Positions 39,190 to 47,774 of a stretch of DNA of 64,000 nucleotides are shown piece after piece (positions within the stretch are counted from its first letter, which is position 1; each line of letters opens with the position of its first letter). Source of the stretch: Chloroflexi bacterium UBA5189 (GTDB taxonomy: Bacteria; Chloroflexota; Limnocylindria; Limnocylindrales; CSP1-4); assembly GCA_002413045.1 (NCBI GenBank), contig DHWF01000042.1, positions 1 through 64,000 on the forward strand. Direction: 5' to 3'. The position numbers and the translations under genes were made by a program. The notes below the pieces were generated by a model. That model was not told the origin of the DNA and did no database searches. It saw only the letters and a program-made list of their open reading frames with translations.

Positions 39190-42100
39190 CTGGACCTGGA
39201 CCCGACTGCCCATCGCGCGACGCCCAACGGAACCGGCGCCGCACCGCGCCGGCGTTCGCCGATCGGGTGGGCGCGCGCCGCCTGGGCGATCGCTCGGCTG
39301 GTGGGTGCGCGGGCGCGTCGCCGGAGGAGCGCCGCGGCCCTCGTCGCGCTGTCGGTCGCGGGCTCGATCGTCGTCCTCGGCTCGTTGCTCGGCGTCGGTG
39401 TCGTTACGGAGGACCTGGCGACCCGTCGTGCGCTTTCGGACCTGGCGCCGCCTGATCGCCTCATCGGCATCAATCGGTATACCCAGGACGGCTTCGGCGA
39501 TGCCGAATCGGAGCAGGTCGCGCGCGACGCCCTGAAGCCCGTCCTCGACGTCACCGAGCCGATCGTCGCGGTGCGCATGTACCAGCCCCCGCGCGACCCG
39601 TTCCAGATCCTCGCGATCGATGGCGCGGCTGGGTGGGTCGAGATCACGCAGGGCCGCCTCCCCAACCCGTGTACGGGTACGTCGCCCTGCGAGGCGATCC
39701 GCATCAGCCCGAGTGCCCTGCCCGACGGTGTCGGCGAGGTCGGCACGTCGGTCGACTTCGAAGACCTCCACATCGACATCGTCGGCGTCGCGGTGCCCTC
39801 GCCGAACCTGCCGCTCAACGTGATCCAGCCCGACGGCCTCGCGCTCATGATCGAGGGCCGCACGACGTTCCACGAGTCGGCCCTGATCCAGCAGGTCCCG
39901 CGGACGGGCTTCTGGCTCGCGCCCATCAACCCAGATCGCGTCCACAGCTGGACGCTCGCCGACCTCTCGGCGCGCGTCGACGAAGTCCGGCGTGTCCTCT
40001 CGCCGGCCGGCTACACATACCTGCTCCAGACGCCGGAGGCGACCCTCGCGCGCGTCCACGATCGAACGCAGGTCGCGATCGGGCGGCTGGTGTTCATCAG
40101 CTCGCTGATCGTTGGCGTTCTGCTGGCGTTCGCCGCCTTCGCGGCCGCAATCGAACGAAACGACGTCGCGCTCGAGGATCGCCGGCTGCGGGCGGCCGGC
40201 GCTTCCCGCGGAGCGCGCCTGCTGTTTGTCGTCGGCGAGGCGCTCCTCCCGGCCCTCGCCGGGGCGATCGTCGGCGAGCTCGCCGCCGCGGGCGCCATCG
40301 CGTATCTCGCGAGCAGCCACGGCGACCCGATCGACATCGTCCTCGGGCTCGCGCTCCTCCAGCCGGCGGCGATCGGCCTGTCCGCGCTCCTCGTCGGCCT
40401 TGCGATGCTCGCCATCGTCCTCGGGATTCACCCGGCGGCGGGGCGGCTGCTCCAACCACGGGTCGTTGTCGCGGCAGTGCTGCCGGCCGGGCTGATCCTC
40501 CTGTGGCAACAGCTGACCAGCGGGCCCGTCGATCCCGCGAAGCTGGCTGCCGACGCGACCTCGCCGGCCTCCGTGCTGCTGCCCGGGGCGCTCGGGTTGT
40601 CGGTGATCCTGGGCAGCCTCGTGCTCCTGCCGCCACTCCTGCGCGGGCTGGCACGGGTCACGCGCCGCGCGCCGCTCGGCCTGCGGCTGGCGACGATCTC
40701 GGTCGCACGCGAGCCGCTTCGGCCGGCGGCGGTGATGACGCTGCTCGCGTTCAGCGTCGGCGCGGTCGTGTTCGGGCAGGTGTACTCGGCGACGTTGCGC
40801 CGCGGCGCCACGGACCAGGCGGCGTTCGCGGCGGGCATGGACGTCAAGGTCCAGACGCTCTCGGCACAGGGCCGGTTCGGGACGGAGGTGGTGCCACTCC
40901 TGGAAGGCGGTGCCGTCGGCAGCGACGTCGACGTCCAGCCAATGATCCGGCAGCCGGGCGAGAGCGCGACCCTCCGAACGTTCACCCTCGTCGGCATCGA
41001 CGGCGCTTCGCTCACGAAGCTGCGCGGCTGGCGGCCGGATTTCTCGCCGCAGGATCCGGCGACGCTCGGCAAAGCAATCGACCTGTCAGGCCCGTGGGCG
41101 ATGGCGAGCCACCCGCTCGCGGCCGGCGCCCGGGACGTGTCGATCGACGTGACGTATCAGGGCGACGCAATCAACCTCCTGGCGGTGGTCGAGGAGGCGG
41201 ACGGCGCGGTTCGCTACCTGAACTTCGGCGATCTCGTGCCCGGCGCGCACACGCTCTCGGCGCCGATCTTCACCGACACGGAGCTCGCACATCTCACGGC
41301 GGCCGATCCGGCAGGCTGGCGCGTCCTCGGGCTGCTTGCCGGCAACGGCGGCGACGCCGGTGGCGGCGGTCCGAACCAGGGCCACCGACAGCAGGGCGAC
41401 CTCACGGTCAGGGGCCTTCCCGAGCTCATCGACCCGGCCAAACCTGTCCATCTCGTCGTGTCGGGCGCCGGCGGGATGTTCGTGCGGCCGCCGGTTCGGA
41501 CCGATGGGCTGGTGCTCCCCGCCATCGTCAGCCCGGATCTCGCGGCGGACGTCAATGCCGCGGGCGTGCTGGACGTCGGGATCGGCCCGAGCTTGAAGCT
41601 CCAGCTCCACCCTGTTGGCTTGATCACGCTGTTTCCATCGATCGTCGACCCGGGTCGGGTCGTCGTCGTCGACCTGCAGCCGCTGCAGCTGGCGATGAAC
41701 GCGCACGACCCGGGCACGGGCATGCCGAACCAGGTGCTGCTCGGGACACCGAGCGACGCCCGAACGGCCGAGGTGGTGGCTGCGCTCGGTCGCGATCCGT
41801 TCCCGCAGCTCGTCGTCGTGTCCCGGCCGGCCGTCGAAGACGAGCGCGCCAACGATCCGTTCGCGGTCGGCATCGTGTGGGGGCTCGCGATCGGGGCGAT
41901 CGCGGGACTGCTCCTGTCGTTGCTCGGCGTGCTGCTGGCGGCCGCGTCGGAGCTGCGGGACGAGCGCGGCGAGCTGTGGGAGCTGGAGGCCCAGGGAACG
42001 ACGCCACGATCACTGATGTCGCTCGTGGTGCTCCGGACCGTCGCGATGTGCGCGATCGGGACGGTCACGGGGATCGTGCTCGGTGTCGGGCTCGGGTGGT

Positions 42101-42285
42101 ACGTCGCGTCCGCGGTTGGGGTCGGCGGCGAGGGCGGCGTTCCCGTGCCGACCCTCGTGCTCGTGGCGCCCTGGGACGTGATCGTCGGGATCGCGGCGGT
42201 GCTCCTGCTCGTGATCGCGGCTGCGGTGTTCGCGCTGACGCGGCGGCATTTCGGGGCATCGTCGCTCGGGGCGGGCGTTCGATGA
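39190..42285 (+). CDS. FtsX-like ABC transporter permease
   Basis: About 1031 aa. One N-terminal helix (~46-68) and a ~230-residue external part (VRMYQPPRDPFQILAIDG) precede a first FtsX block with three or four helices (~298-460). A second stretch of helices, a large external domain, and a C-terminal FtsX block (~894-1017) follow, with ERGELWELEAQGTTPRSLMSLV as the cytoplasmic loop. It resembles MacB/LolCDE-type exporters. The start is uncertain: the best ribosome site (GGAGGAGGA, 39176-39184) points to CTG 39190, while TTG 39079 would overlap sufU and GTG 39301 is later. ATGA overlap with the ATPase gene. Confidence 0.85.
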   Translation: MDLDPTAHRATPNGTGAAPRRRSPIGWARAAWAIARLVGARARRRRSAAALVALSVAGSIVVLGSLLGVGVVTEDLATRRALSDLAPPDRLIGINRYTQDGFGDAESEQVARDALKPVLDVTEPIVAVRMYQPPRDPFQILAIDGAAGWVEITQGRLPNPCTGTSPCEAIRISPSALPDGVGEVGTSVDFEDLHIDIVGVAVPSPNLPLNVIQPDGLALMIEGRTTFHESALIQQVPRTGFWLAPINPDRVHSWTLADLSARVDEVRRVLSPAGYTYLLQTPEATLARVHDRTQVAIGRLVFISSLIVGVLLAFAAFAAAIERNDVALEDRRLRAAGASRGARLLFVVGEALLPALAGAIVGELAAAGAIAYLASSHGDPIDIVLGLALLQPAAIGLSALLVGLAMLAIVLGIHPAAGRLLQPRVVVAAVLPAGLILLWQQLTSGPVDPAKLAADATSPASVLLPGALGLSVILGSLVLLPPLLRGLARVTRRAPLGLRLATISVAREPLRPAAVMTLLAFSVGAVVFGQVYSATLRRGATDQAAFAAGMDVKVQTLSAQGRFGTEVVPLLEGGAVGSDVDVQPMIRQPGESATLRTFTLVGIDGASLTKLRGWRPDFSPQDPATLGKAIDLSGPWAMASHPLAAGARDVSIDVTYQGDAINLLAVVEEADGAVRYLNFGDLVPGAHTLSAPIFTDTELAHLTAADPAGWRVLGLLAGNGGDAGGGGPNQGHRQQGDLTVRGLPELIDPAKPVHLVVSGAGGMFVRPPVRTDGLVLPAIVSPDLAADVNAAGVLDVGIGPSLKLQLHPVGLITLFPSIVDPGRVVVVDLQPLQLAMNAHDPGTGMPNQVLLGTPSDARTAEVVAALGRDPFPQLVVVSRPAVEDERANDPFAVGIVWGLAIGAIAGLLLSLLGVLLAAASELRDERGELWELEAQGTTPRSLMSLVVLRTVAMCAIGTVTGIVLGVGLGWYVASAVGVGGEGGVPVPTLVLVAPWDVIVGIAAVLLLVIAAAVFALTRRHFGASSLGAGVR

Positions 42286-43766
42286 CGGAGCCCGTCGTCC
42301 CCACCGAGGCCGTCGTCCGCGCGCGCGGGGTCATGCGGATCTACCCGGGTGCCGCGGGCGACGTCGCCGCGCTCCGCGGGCTCGACATCGATGTCCGGCC
42401 GGGCGAGGTTGTCGCGGTCGTCGGAGCGTCCGGCTCGGGCAAGTCGACGTTGCTCCGGATCCTTGCGGGGCTCGATCGGCCGTCGGCCGGGAGCGTGGAG
42501 TCGTTCGGCGTCGCGCTTGAGCGCTCCACCGAGCGGGAGCTCGTCCGGTATCGGAACGACGTCGGGGTGATCGACCAGCAGTATTGGCGCGCCTTGTCGC
42601 CGTATCTCAGCGCGCGGGCCGCGATGGAGCTGCCGCTCCGGCTGCGCGGGTGGGGCGATCCAGAGCGTTCCGCGCGGGCGACCGAGCTGCTCGAGCAGGT
42701 CGGGCTCGGGGATCGCGGTGACGCGACGCCGAGCCGCCTCTCGGGCGGGGAGCAGCAGCGGGTCGCGTTCGCAGCGGCGCTGGCGCCCCGGCCGCGGTTC
42801 CTGCTCGCCGACGAGCCGACCGCGGAGCTCGACGAGCGAACCGCGGCGGAGCTCGTCGCACTGCTCCAATCGCTGGTTCGGCGCGAGGGCGCCACCGCGA
42901 TCGTGGTCACGCACGACCTTCTCGTGGAGCGAATGGCGGACCGAATCGTGTACGTGCGAGACGGACGCGCGATCGCGGTACGGCACGGACCGGACGCCGA
43001 GGCCGAGCCGATCATCGATGCGAGTGGTTGGCGGGCGCCGGCACTCCCGCCGCCGGCGCCGTCGATGGAGCGGGTCGAGCCGGCCGCCGGGACCGTGCCG
43101 GCGGTCGTCGTGGAGCAGCTCTCGCGCACCTACGGATCTGGATCCGCCGCAATCCACGCGGTGCGCGACCTGGATGCATCGTTTGCGTCGGGCGGGCTGC
43201 ACATCGTCACGGGTCCGTCGGGCTCAGGCAAATCGACGCTGCTGCGGCTCATCGCCGGGCTCGATCGCCCGACGTTCGGCCGCGTCCTGACGCTCGGAAC
43301 GGACCTCGCCGGGCTGGATCGCGAGGCGCTGGCCACGTTCCGGGCACGCGATGTCGCGTTCTGCCCGCAGGCACCGCGGCTCGTGCCGTTCCTCAGCGCG
43401 CTGGAGAACGTGGAGCTCGCACTGGCAATCCGGCGGGCGGGCGACACGACCGCGGCGCGCCTCGAACGAGCGCGGGATGCCCTCGACCAGGTGGGATTGG
43501 CGGATCTCGCCTCCGAGTCACCGGAAACCCTGTCGGGCGGCGAGCGGGTCCGCGTGGCGATTGCCCGCGCCATTGCCGCCGGCCCACGGCTGTTGATCCT
43601 CGACGAGCCCACGGCGGCCCTCGACCGGGCGAGCGCAACGTCGCTCATCGCGATGCTCGCCCGCCTCGACCGCGCGAACGTGACCCTCCTCGTGGCAACC
43701 CACGACCGAGACTTGATCGCCGCTGCGTCCGACCGTCTCGACCTCCGCGACGCGCGCCGGGGCTAG
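42282..43766 (+). CDS. Double ABC ATPase partner of the FtsX-like permease
   Basis: 494 aa with two complete ABC domains fused in tandem. Domain 1: Walker A VGASGSGKSTLLRI, signature SRLSGGEQQRVAFA, Walker B FLLADEPTAELDE, His VTHDL. Domain 2: TGPSGSGKSTLLRL, TLSGGERVRVAIA, LLILDEPTAALD, ATHDRDL. A Pro-rich linker near residue 250 joins them. Both look LolD/MacB-like. The fusion would supply both ATPase sites to one double-size permease. The stop shares CTAG (43763-43766) with the convergent gene's stop. Confidence 0.9.
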   Translation: MTEPVVPTEAVVRARGVMRIYPGAAGDVAALRGLDIDVRPGEVVAVVGASGSGKSTLLRILAGLDRPSAGSVESFGVALERSTERELVRYRNDVGVIDQQYWRALSPYLSARAAMELPLRLRGWGDPERSARATELLEQVGLGDRGDATPSRLSGGEQQRVAFAAALAPRPRFLLADEPTAELDERTAAELVALLQSLVRREGATAIVVTHDLLVERMADRIVYVRDGRAIAVRHGPDAEAEPIIDASGWRAPALPPPAPSMERVEPAAGTVPAVVVEQLSRTYGSGSAAIHAVRDLDASFASGGLHIVTGPSGSGKSTLLRLIAGLDRPTFGRVLTLGTDLAGLDREALATFRARDVAFCPQAPRLVPFLSALENVELALAIRRAGDTTAARLERARDALDQVGLADLASESPETLSGGERVRVAIARAIAAGPRLLILDEPTAALDRASATSLIAMLARLDRANVTLLVATHDRDLIAAASDRLDLRDARRG

Positions 43767-44605
43767 CCTCGCGCCTCGAGTCCGACGGTGCCGTCGACGG
43801 CGCGCTTTCCGTCGATCGTCAGGCTGGCGTGCATGGTCTGGGTGATCCCGTCGCCGATGTCGTTCGGCGGCGTCGGGCCCCAGGTCGCCGTCACGTGATG
43901 GCGGCGACCGCCGAGCCGCTGGGCAGTAATCGAAAACCCGCCGTCGGTGGCCCGGCTCCGAACGATGCCGTTGACGGTCGAAACCACGAAGTCAGGGTGC
44001 GACCCATCCGTCGTCCAGATGAACCCCAGGGGGATCGGGTACGGCAGTCGCCCGTACAACCGTGACCTGATCGCGACGATCGCCTCGAACCGGCGGCCTG
44101 GCTCGCCCTCGAACGATGTCGCGGACAGCCACACCCAGCGATCAGCAAGTCGCCTGCCCCAGTAGTGCGAGAAGGTCCCCGGAAGGTCGTCGAGCTGGAA
44201 CTGCTCGCTCCCGACCCGAACCGTGCCGGTGAAGCGGGCATTCGGCCATGCGATGACGGTCGTGTCGAACGGCTGGAGACGGGCGAGGATTCCCGGTGGC
44301 AAGGCCACGCTCACGTCCCCGTCGGTCCAGCGAAGGTCCCACGAGATGTCCTCGGCCGATCCGAGGGAGCGACCGGCCGTCAGCTCACTCCCACCGATCT
44401 GCACGCGATCGGGCGTCGTTGACCACTCGCGCGTTTCGACGTGGACGACGCGGCCGACGCCACGCAGCCACTGGCTGACGCGGATCTCCGCCAGGCCCGT
44501 CGATCGACGCACGATGAAGTCGACCAGGAAGGCCAGATCGCCGATGGTGAACTTCCAGAACCAGTACTCGACCCCAGCGCGTTCGCGCGGTCCAAAGAGG
44601 TCCAT
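43763..44605 (-). CDS. Hypothetical protein, possible lipocalin-like/AttH-type fold
   Basis: 280 aa, no signal peptide. Starts MDLFGPRERAGVEYWFWKFT; later GTFSHYWGRRLADRWVWLSATSF and FIWTTDGSHPDFVVSTVNG, strongly beta-rich with conserved Trp. The H-x-WG-x5-W-x-W pattern recalls AttH/carotenoid 1,2-hydratase or tocopherol-cyclase-like proteins, and I cannot confirm it. ATG 44605 is the first good start (GAGGGTG upstream); the frame stays open further upstream. It follows sufS by 65 bp. Confidence 0.6.
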   Translation of the reverse strand: MDLFGPRERAGVEYWFWKFTIGDLAFLVDFIVRRSTGLAEIRVSQWLRGVGRVVHVETREWSTTPDRVQIGGSELTAGRSLGSAEDISWDLRWTDGDVSVALPPGILARLQPFDTTVIAWPNARFTGTVRVGSEQFQLDDLPGTFSHYWGRRLADRWVWLSATSFEGEPGRRFEAIVAIRSRLYGRLPYPIPLGFIWTTDGSHPDFVVSTVNGIVRSRATDGGFSITAQRLGGRRHHVTATWGPTPPNDIGDGITQTMHASLTIDGKRAVDGTVGLEARG

Positions 44606-44670
44606 CACACCCTCGTCGTCGACGACAAGCGTCGACGCGGTACCAGCTCGAGCCTGTCGAGAGCGCGAAT

Positions 44671-45978
44671 CTAGCCGAAGATCCGCTTGACCTCGGTGAT
44701 GCCGGCGACGAGGGCGTCGATGTCGGCGGTCGTCGTGTAGACGTTGAAGCTGGCGCGGGCGGTGGCCGCGAGCTCCAACCGCTCGTGGAGCGGCATCGTG
44801 CAGTGGTGGCCGGCGCGGACGGCGACGCCGGATCGGTCCAGCACCTGCGCGACGTCGTGCGGGTGGACGCCCGGCACGTTGAACGGGATGACGCCGCCGC
44901 GAAGGTCGGCATCGAGCGGGCCGTACAGCTCCAGGTCCGGGTGTGCCCGGCCGAGCGCCTCGAATGCGTAGACAAGCAGCTCGCGCTCGTGCTCGCGGAC
45001 GTGACCCATCCCGAGACACATCAGGTATTCCGCCGCCGCCCCCAGCCCAATGCCCGCCGCGATGTCCGGCGTGCCCGCCTCGAACTTCCACGGGATCGAG
45101 TTCCACTCGGATCGGCGGAGGTGGACCTCGCGGATCATGTCGCCGCCGGCCATGAACGGCGGCATCGCCTCGAGCAGCTCACGGCGCGCCCATAGCGCAC
45201 CGGAGCCGGTCGGGGCCAGCATCTTGTGGCCGCTGAAGGCGTAGAAGTCGGCGCCGATCGCCTGCACGTCGACCGGCACGTGCGGCACGGCCTGCGCGCC
45301 GTCGATCAGGACCAGCGCACCCGCCTCGTGCGCCATCCGCGTCATCTCGACGACCGGGTTGATCGTGCCCAGCGTGTTGGAGACGTGGGTGAACGCCACG
45401 AGCTTCGGCTTCAGACGCAGGAGCACCTCGAACACGTCGAGGCGGAGGATGCCGTCGTCGGTGATCGGGATGAACTCGAGGTCGCCGTCGCGCTCCTGGG
45501 CGAGAAGCTGCCATGGGACGAGGTTCGCGTGGTGCTCCATCTCGGTGAGGATGATCGCGTCGCCGCGGTCGATGTTCCTGCGGCCCCACGAGTACGCGAC
45601 GAGGTTGATCGCCTCGGTCGCGTTGCGGGTGAAGACCACCTCGCTGCTCGACGGGGCATTGATGAATCGCGCCACCGAGGCGCGCGCCGCCTCGTATGCC
45701 GCGGTCGAGCGCTCGCCGATCTCGTAGATCCCGCGGTGGACGTTCGCGTTGTACTCGCGGTAGAACTCGTCGAGGGCATCGATGACCGCGGTCGGCTTCT
45801 GGCTCGTCGACGCCGAGTCGAGGAACACCAGCGGGTGCCCGTGCGACTTCGTGGCGAGGATCGGGAAGTCGCGCCGGACAACCTCCGGGACGAGCCGACC
45901 TTCGACGATCCGGCCGCCGAAGTCGGCCGACGATGCCGTCTCGGTGGCGGTGGTCGGCGGCGGCACGGTGACGGTCAT
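44671..45978 (-). CDS. sufS: Cysteine desulfurase SufS
   Basis: PLP enzyme removing sulfur from cysteine for Fe-S assembly, 435 aa. PLP Lys in FSGHKMLAPTGSGAL, HHANLVPWQLLAQ, LDSASTSQKP, and the catalytic Cys on the short SufS-type loop VRAGHHCTMPLHE. The N-terminal ~30 residues are an unusual Thr/Ala-rich extension (MTVTVPPPTTATETASSAD). ATG 45976-45978 overlaps the sufC stop. Confidence 0.94.
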   Translation of the reverse strand: MTVTVPPPTTATETASSADFGGRIVEGRLVPEVVRRDFPILATKSHGHPLVFLDSASTSQKPTAVIDALDEFYREYNANVHRGIYEIGERSTAAYEAARASVARFINAPSSSEVVFTRNATEAINLVAYSWGRRNIDRGDAIILTEMEHHANLVPWQLLAQERDGDLEFIPITDDGILRLDVFEVLLRLKPKLVAFTHVSNTLGTINPVVEMTRMAHEAGALVLIDGAQAVPHVPVDVQAIGADFYAFSGHKMLAPTGSGALWARRELLEAMPPFMAGGDMIREVHLRRSEWNSIPWKFEAGTPDIAAGIGLGAAAEYLMCLGMGHVREHERELLVYAFEALGRAHPDLELYGPLDADLRGGVIPFNVPGVHPHDVAQVLDRSGVAVRAGHHCTMPLHERLELAATARASFNVYTTTADIDALVAGITEVKRIFG

Positions 45979-46895
45979 ACGGCAGCCGGCTCGCCGAGGT
46001 CCGGGCCCATCGGAACGAGCAGGGCCTCGTCGGGAACGTCAGGGGCCAGCCCGGCCTCGCGCAGGATCGGGCCGTAGCCCTCGCTCTCGAGGCGGAGCGC
46101 GAGGTCCTTGCCACCGCTCTTGACGATGCGGCCCTGCGCCAGGACGTGCACGACGTCCGGGGTGATGTAGTTGAGCAGGCGCTGGTAGTGCGTGATCAGC
46201 AGCACGCCGAGCTCGGGGTTGAGCATCGCGTTCACGCCCTCGGCGACGACCCGCAGGGCATCGATGTCGAGCCCTGAATCGGTCTCGTCGAGGATCGCCA
46301 TCTGCGGCTCCAGCATCGCCATCTGGAGCATCTCGAGGCGCTTCTTCTCGCCGCCGGAGAAGCCCTCGTTCACGTACCGTGCGGCGAACGCCTCGTCCAT
46401 CTTCAGCAGGGCGAGCTTGGCCCGCATCTTCTTCCGGAAGTCCATCATCGAGACGCCGCCCTTGATGGTGTCCGTCGGGTCGATGTCGGGGTTCTTGTCG
46501 ATGCCCTGGAGCTTCGCGTTGAGCGCGCTCCGGATGAAGCTCGCGACCGACAGGCCGGGGATCGCGGTCGGGTACTGGAAGGCGAGGAACATGCCGAGCC
46601 GGGCGCGCTTGTCGGCGCTCAGCTTGAGGATGTCGCGGCCGCGCCAGGTGACCGAGCCGCCCTTCACGATGTAGGCGGGATGGCCCATCAACGCGTAGGC
46701 GAGGGTGGTCTTCCCGGAACCGTTCGGGCCCATGATCGCGTGGACCTCGCCGGGCCCGACCTCGAGGTCGATGCCCTGCAGGATCTCGTGCTCCGGCGAG
46801 GCGATCGGCGCGACGCGCAGGCCACGGATCACGAGTCGGTCGTCCGGGTTGGCCGCGGCGCCGTTGGCGCCCGACCCGTTGGTGTGGTCGCTCAC
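45975..46895 (-). CDS. sufC: Fe-S assembly ATPase SufC
   Basis: 306 aa. Walker A MGPNGSGKTTLAYALMG, Q-loop MFLAFQYPTAIPGLSVASF, signature EGFSGGEKKRLEMLQMA, Walker B MAILDETDSGLDIDAL, His ITHYQRLL. The SufC-specific FSGGEKKR and LDETDSGLD are exact. The C-terminal ~45 residues (ALRLESEGYGPILREAGL) extend beyond the usual ~250 aa. SufB and SufD, its usual partners, are not between sufC and sufS nor elsewhere in the window. GTG start overlaps rrf2 (GTGA). Confidence 0.93.
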   Translation of the reverse strand: MSDHTNGSGANGAAANPDDRLVIRGLRVAPIASPEHEILQGIDLEVGPGEVHAIMGPNGSGKTTLAYALMGHPAYIVKGGSVTWRGRDILKLSADKRARLGMFLAFQYPTAIPGLSVASFIRSALNAKLQGIDKNPDIDPTDTIKGGVSMMDFRKKMRAKLALLKMDEAFAARYVNEGFSGGEKKRLEMLQMAMLEPQMAILDETDSGLDIDALRVVAEGVNAMLNPELGVLLITHYQRLLNYITPDVVHVLAQGRIVKSGGKDLALRLESEGYGPILREAGLAPDVPDEALLVPMGPDLGEPAAV

Positions 46896-47374
46896 GATGC
46901 GGTCAGGGCTCCTTCGGGGTTGGCGGTCGACGAGGCGGCCGCGGGCTCGATCGAGACCAACCGCTGCGGGACCAGGTCGGCGAGGGTCACGCCGTCGAGG
47001 GCGCCAGCGACGGCGTCCCGGACGCGGACCCAGAGCAGGTTGACGGTGCACGACGACGTTCGATCGCAGGCCAGGTCGTGGCCGGGTTCGTCGGTGGCGC
47101 AGATCATCGGCGCGAGCGGGCCTTCGAGGGCGCGAAGAATCTCGCTCATGTGGATGGCCTCGGGCGGCCGCGCGAGCTCGTACCCGCCGCGGGCGCCGCG
47201 CGTCGAGACGACGAGGCCAGCGTCGCGCAAGACGAACGCGAGCTGCTCCAGATACGCCCGTGGCATGTCCTCGACGGCCGCGATCTCCGCGAGCGAGGCC
47301 GGCCCAGTGCCGTGGTGCCGGCCGAGTTGGACCATGAGCCGAACCCCGTACTCGCCCTTCGTGCTGAACGCGAC
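46892..47374 (-). CDS. Rrf2-family regulator (IscR-like)
   Basis: DNA-binding regulator of Fe-S genes, ~160 aa. FSTKGEYGVRLMVQLGRH begins the winged helix, LAEIAAVEDMPRAYLEQLAFVLRDAGLV the recognition helix, RGARGGYELARPP the wing. Three Cys (ICATD, LACDR, SSCTV; spacing C-x10-C-x5-C) can ligate a cluster. The first normal start codon (ATG 47335) would delete the first helix, so translation must begin upstream, where no ATG, GTG or TTG exists in frame; a GTC at 47372-47374 is where a GTG would be expected. The coordinate is thus provisional. It heads the rrf2-sufC-sufS operon. Confidence 0.75.
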   Translation of the reverse strand, partial: VAFSTKGEYGVRLMVQLGRHHGTGPASLAEIAAVEDMPRAYLEQLAFVLRDAGLVVSTRGARGGYELARPPEAIHMSEILRALEGPLAPMICATDEPGHDLACDRTSSCTVNLLWVRVRDAVAGALDGVTLADLVPQRLVSIEPAAASSTANPEGALTAS

Positions 47375-47447
47375 CGCGCCGGTGCCATGGAACGCTGGCC
47401 GGTGGGCGGCGGTTGTCGGCGTTTCGAGCGAGCTCAGCAGTCCGTCC

Positions 47448-47476
47448 TCAATCCCTAGCGATATGGTCGGGATTGA
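47448..47476. promoter_or_regulatory. 29-bp operator-like inverted repeat upstream of the suf operon
   Basis: TCAATCCC (47448-47455), 13-bp spacer, GGGATTGA (47469-47476): perfect 8-bp arms. It lies about 75 bp upstream of the provisional rrf2 start and is the best candidate site for the Rrf2 protein controlling its own operon. Confidence 0.65.
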
Positions 47477-47774
47477 GTGTACGAAGGCCCTCCGGGGGCG
47501 TCAAACCTGCGACAGGGTAGTAGGTAGAGCGGTCCGAAGTTGCCGCGAGCTCTCGGCGATAACGGGTCTCGAGCCACGTCGCCCTATCAACGGCCGCGGC
47601 CGGCAAGGAATCGCATGCCGGCCGCGGTGATCCGACACCATCCGTCGGTGGCGCGATCCCCCGCGCACCATCGTCACCAGCTGCATGACGAGAGGTCATG
47701 ACGGGCCGGTATCAGGCTCAGACACTGAAGGCCGACCGAACGCTGACTTCGGATAGGACCTTGAGGCGATCGCC
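47477..47774. other. Gene-free region between suf and ice-binding genes
   Basis: No credible ORF with coding character. It holds repeat copy 1 (47500-47530, listed separately), a 12-bp perfect hairpin (47594-47605 with 47616-47627, 10-nt loop) without T-tract, and the dyad CATGAC-N5-GTCATG (47684-47700). The promoter of the ice-binding gene must be at its right end, but I could not assign hexamers. Confidence 0.5.
47500..47530 (-). repeat. Copy 1 of a two-copy repeat flanking the ice-binding cassette
   Basis: On the minus strand GCTCTACCTACTACCC is followed by TGTCGCAGGTTTGAC. Its partner at 49834-49860 shares the 16-mer with one mismatch, and both carry GTCAAACCTG on the plus strand. See copy 2. 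Confidence 0.5.

Noticed and set aside
39633..43766. A 1377-codon open frame fusing permease region and ATPase
   Set aside because: The first part is an out-of-frame shadow of the permease; the ATPase has its own ATG at 42282 with a coupling overlap.
47448..47699. Possible 83-codon gene on the minus strand
   Set aside because: Low-complexity translation, overlaps the suf operator and a hairpin, and has no ribosome site.
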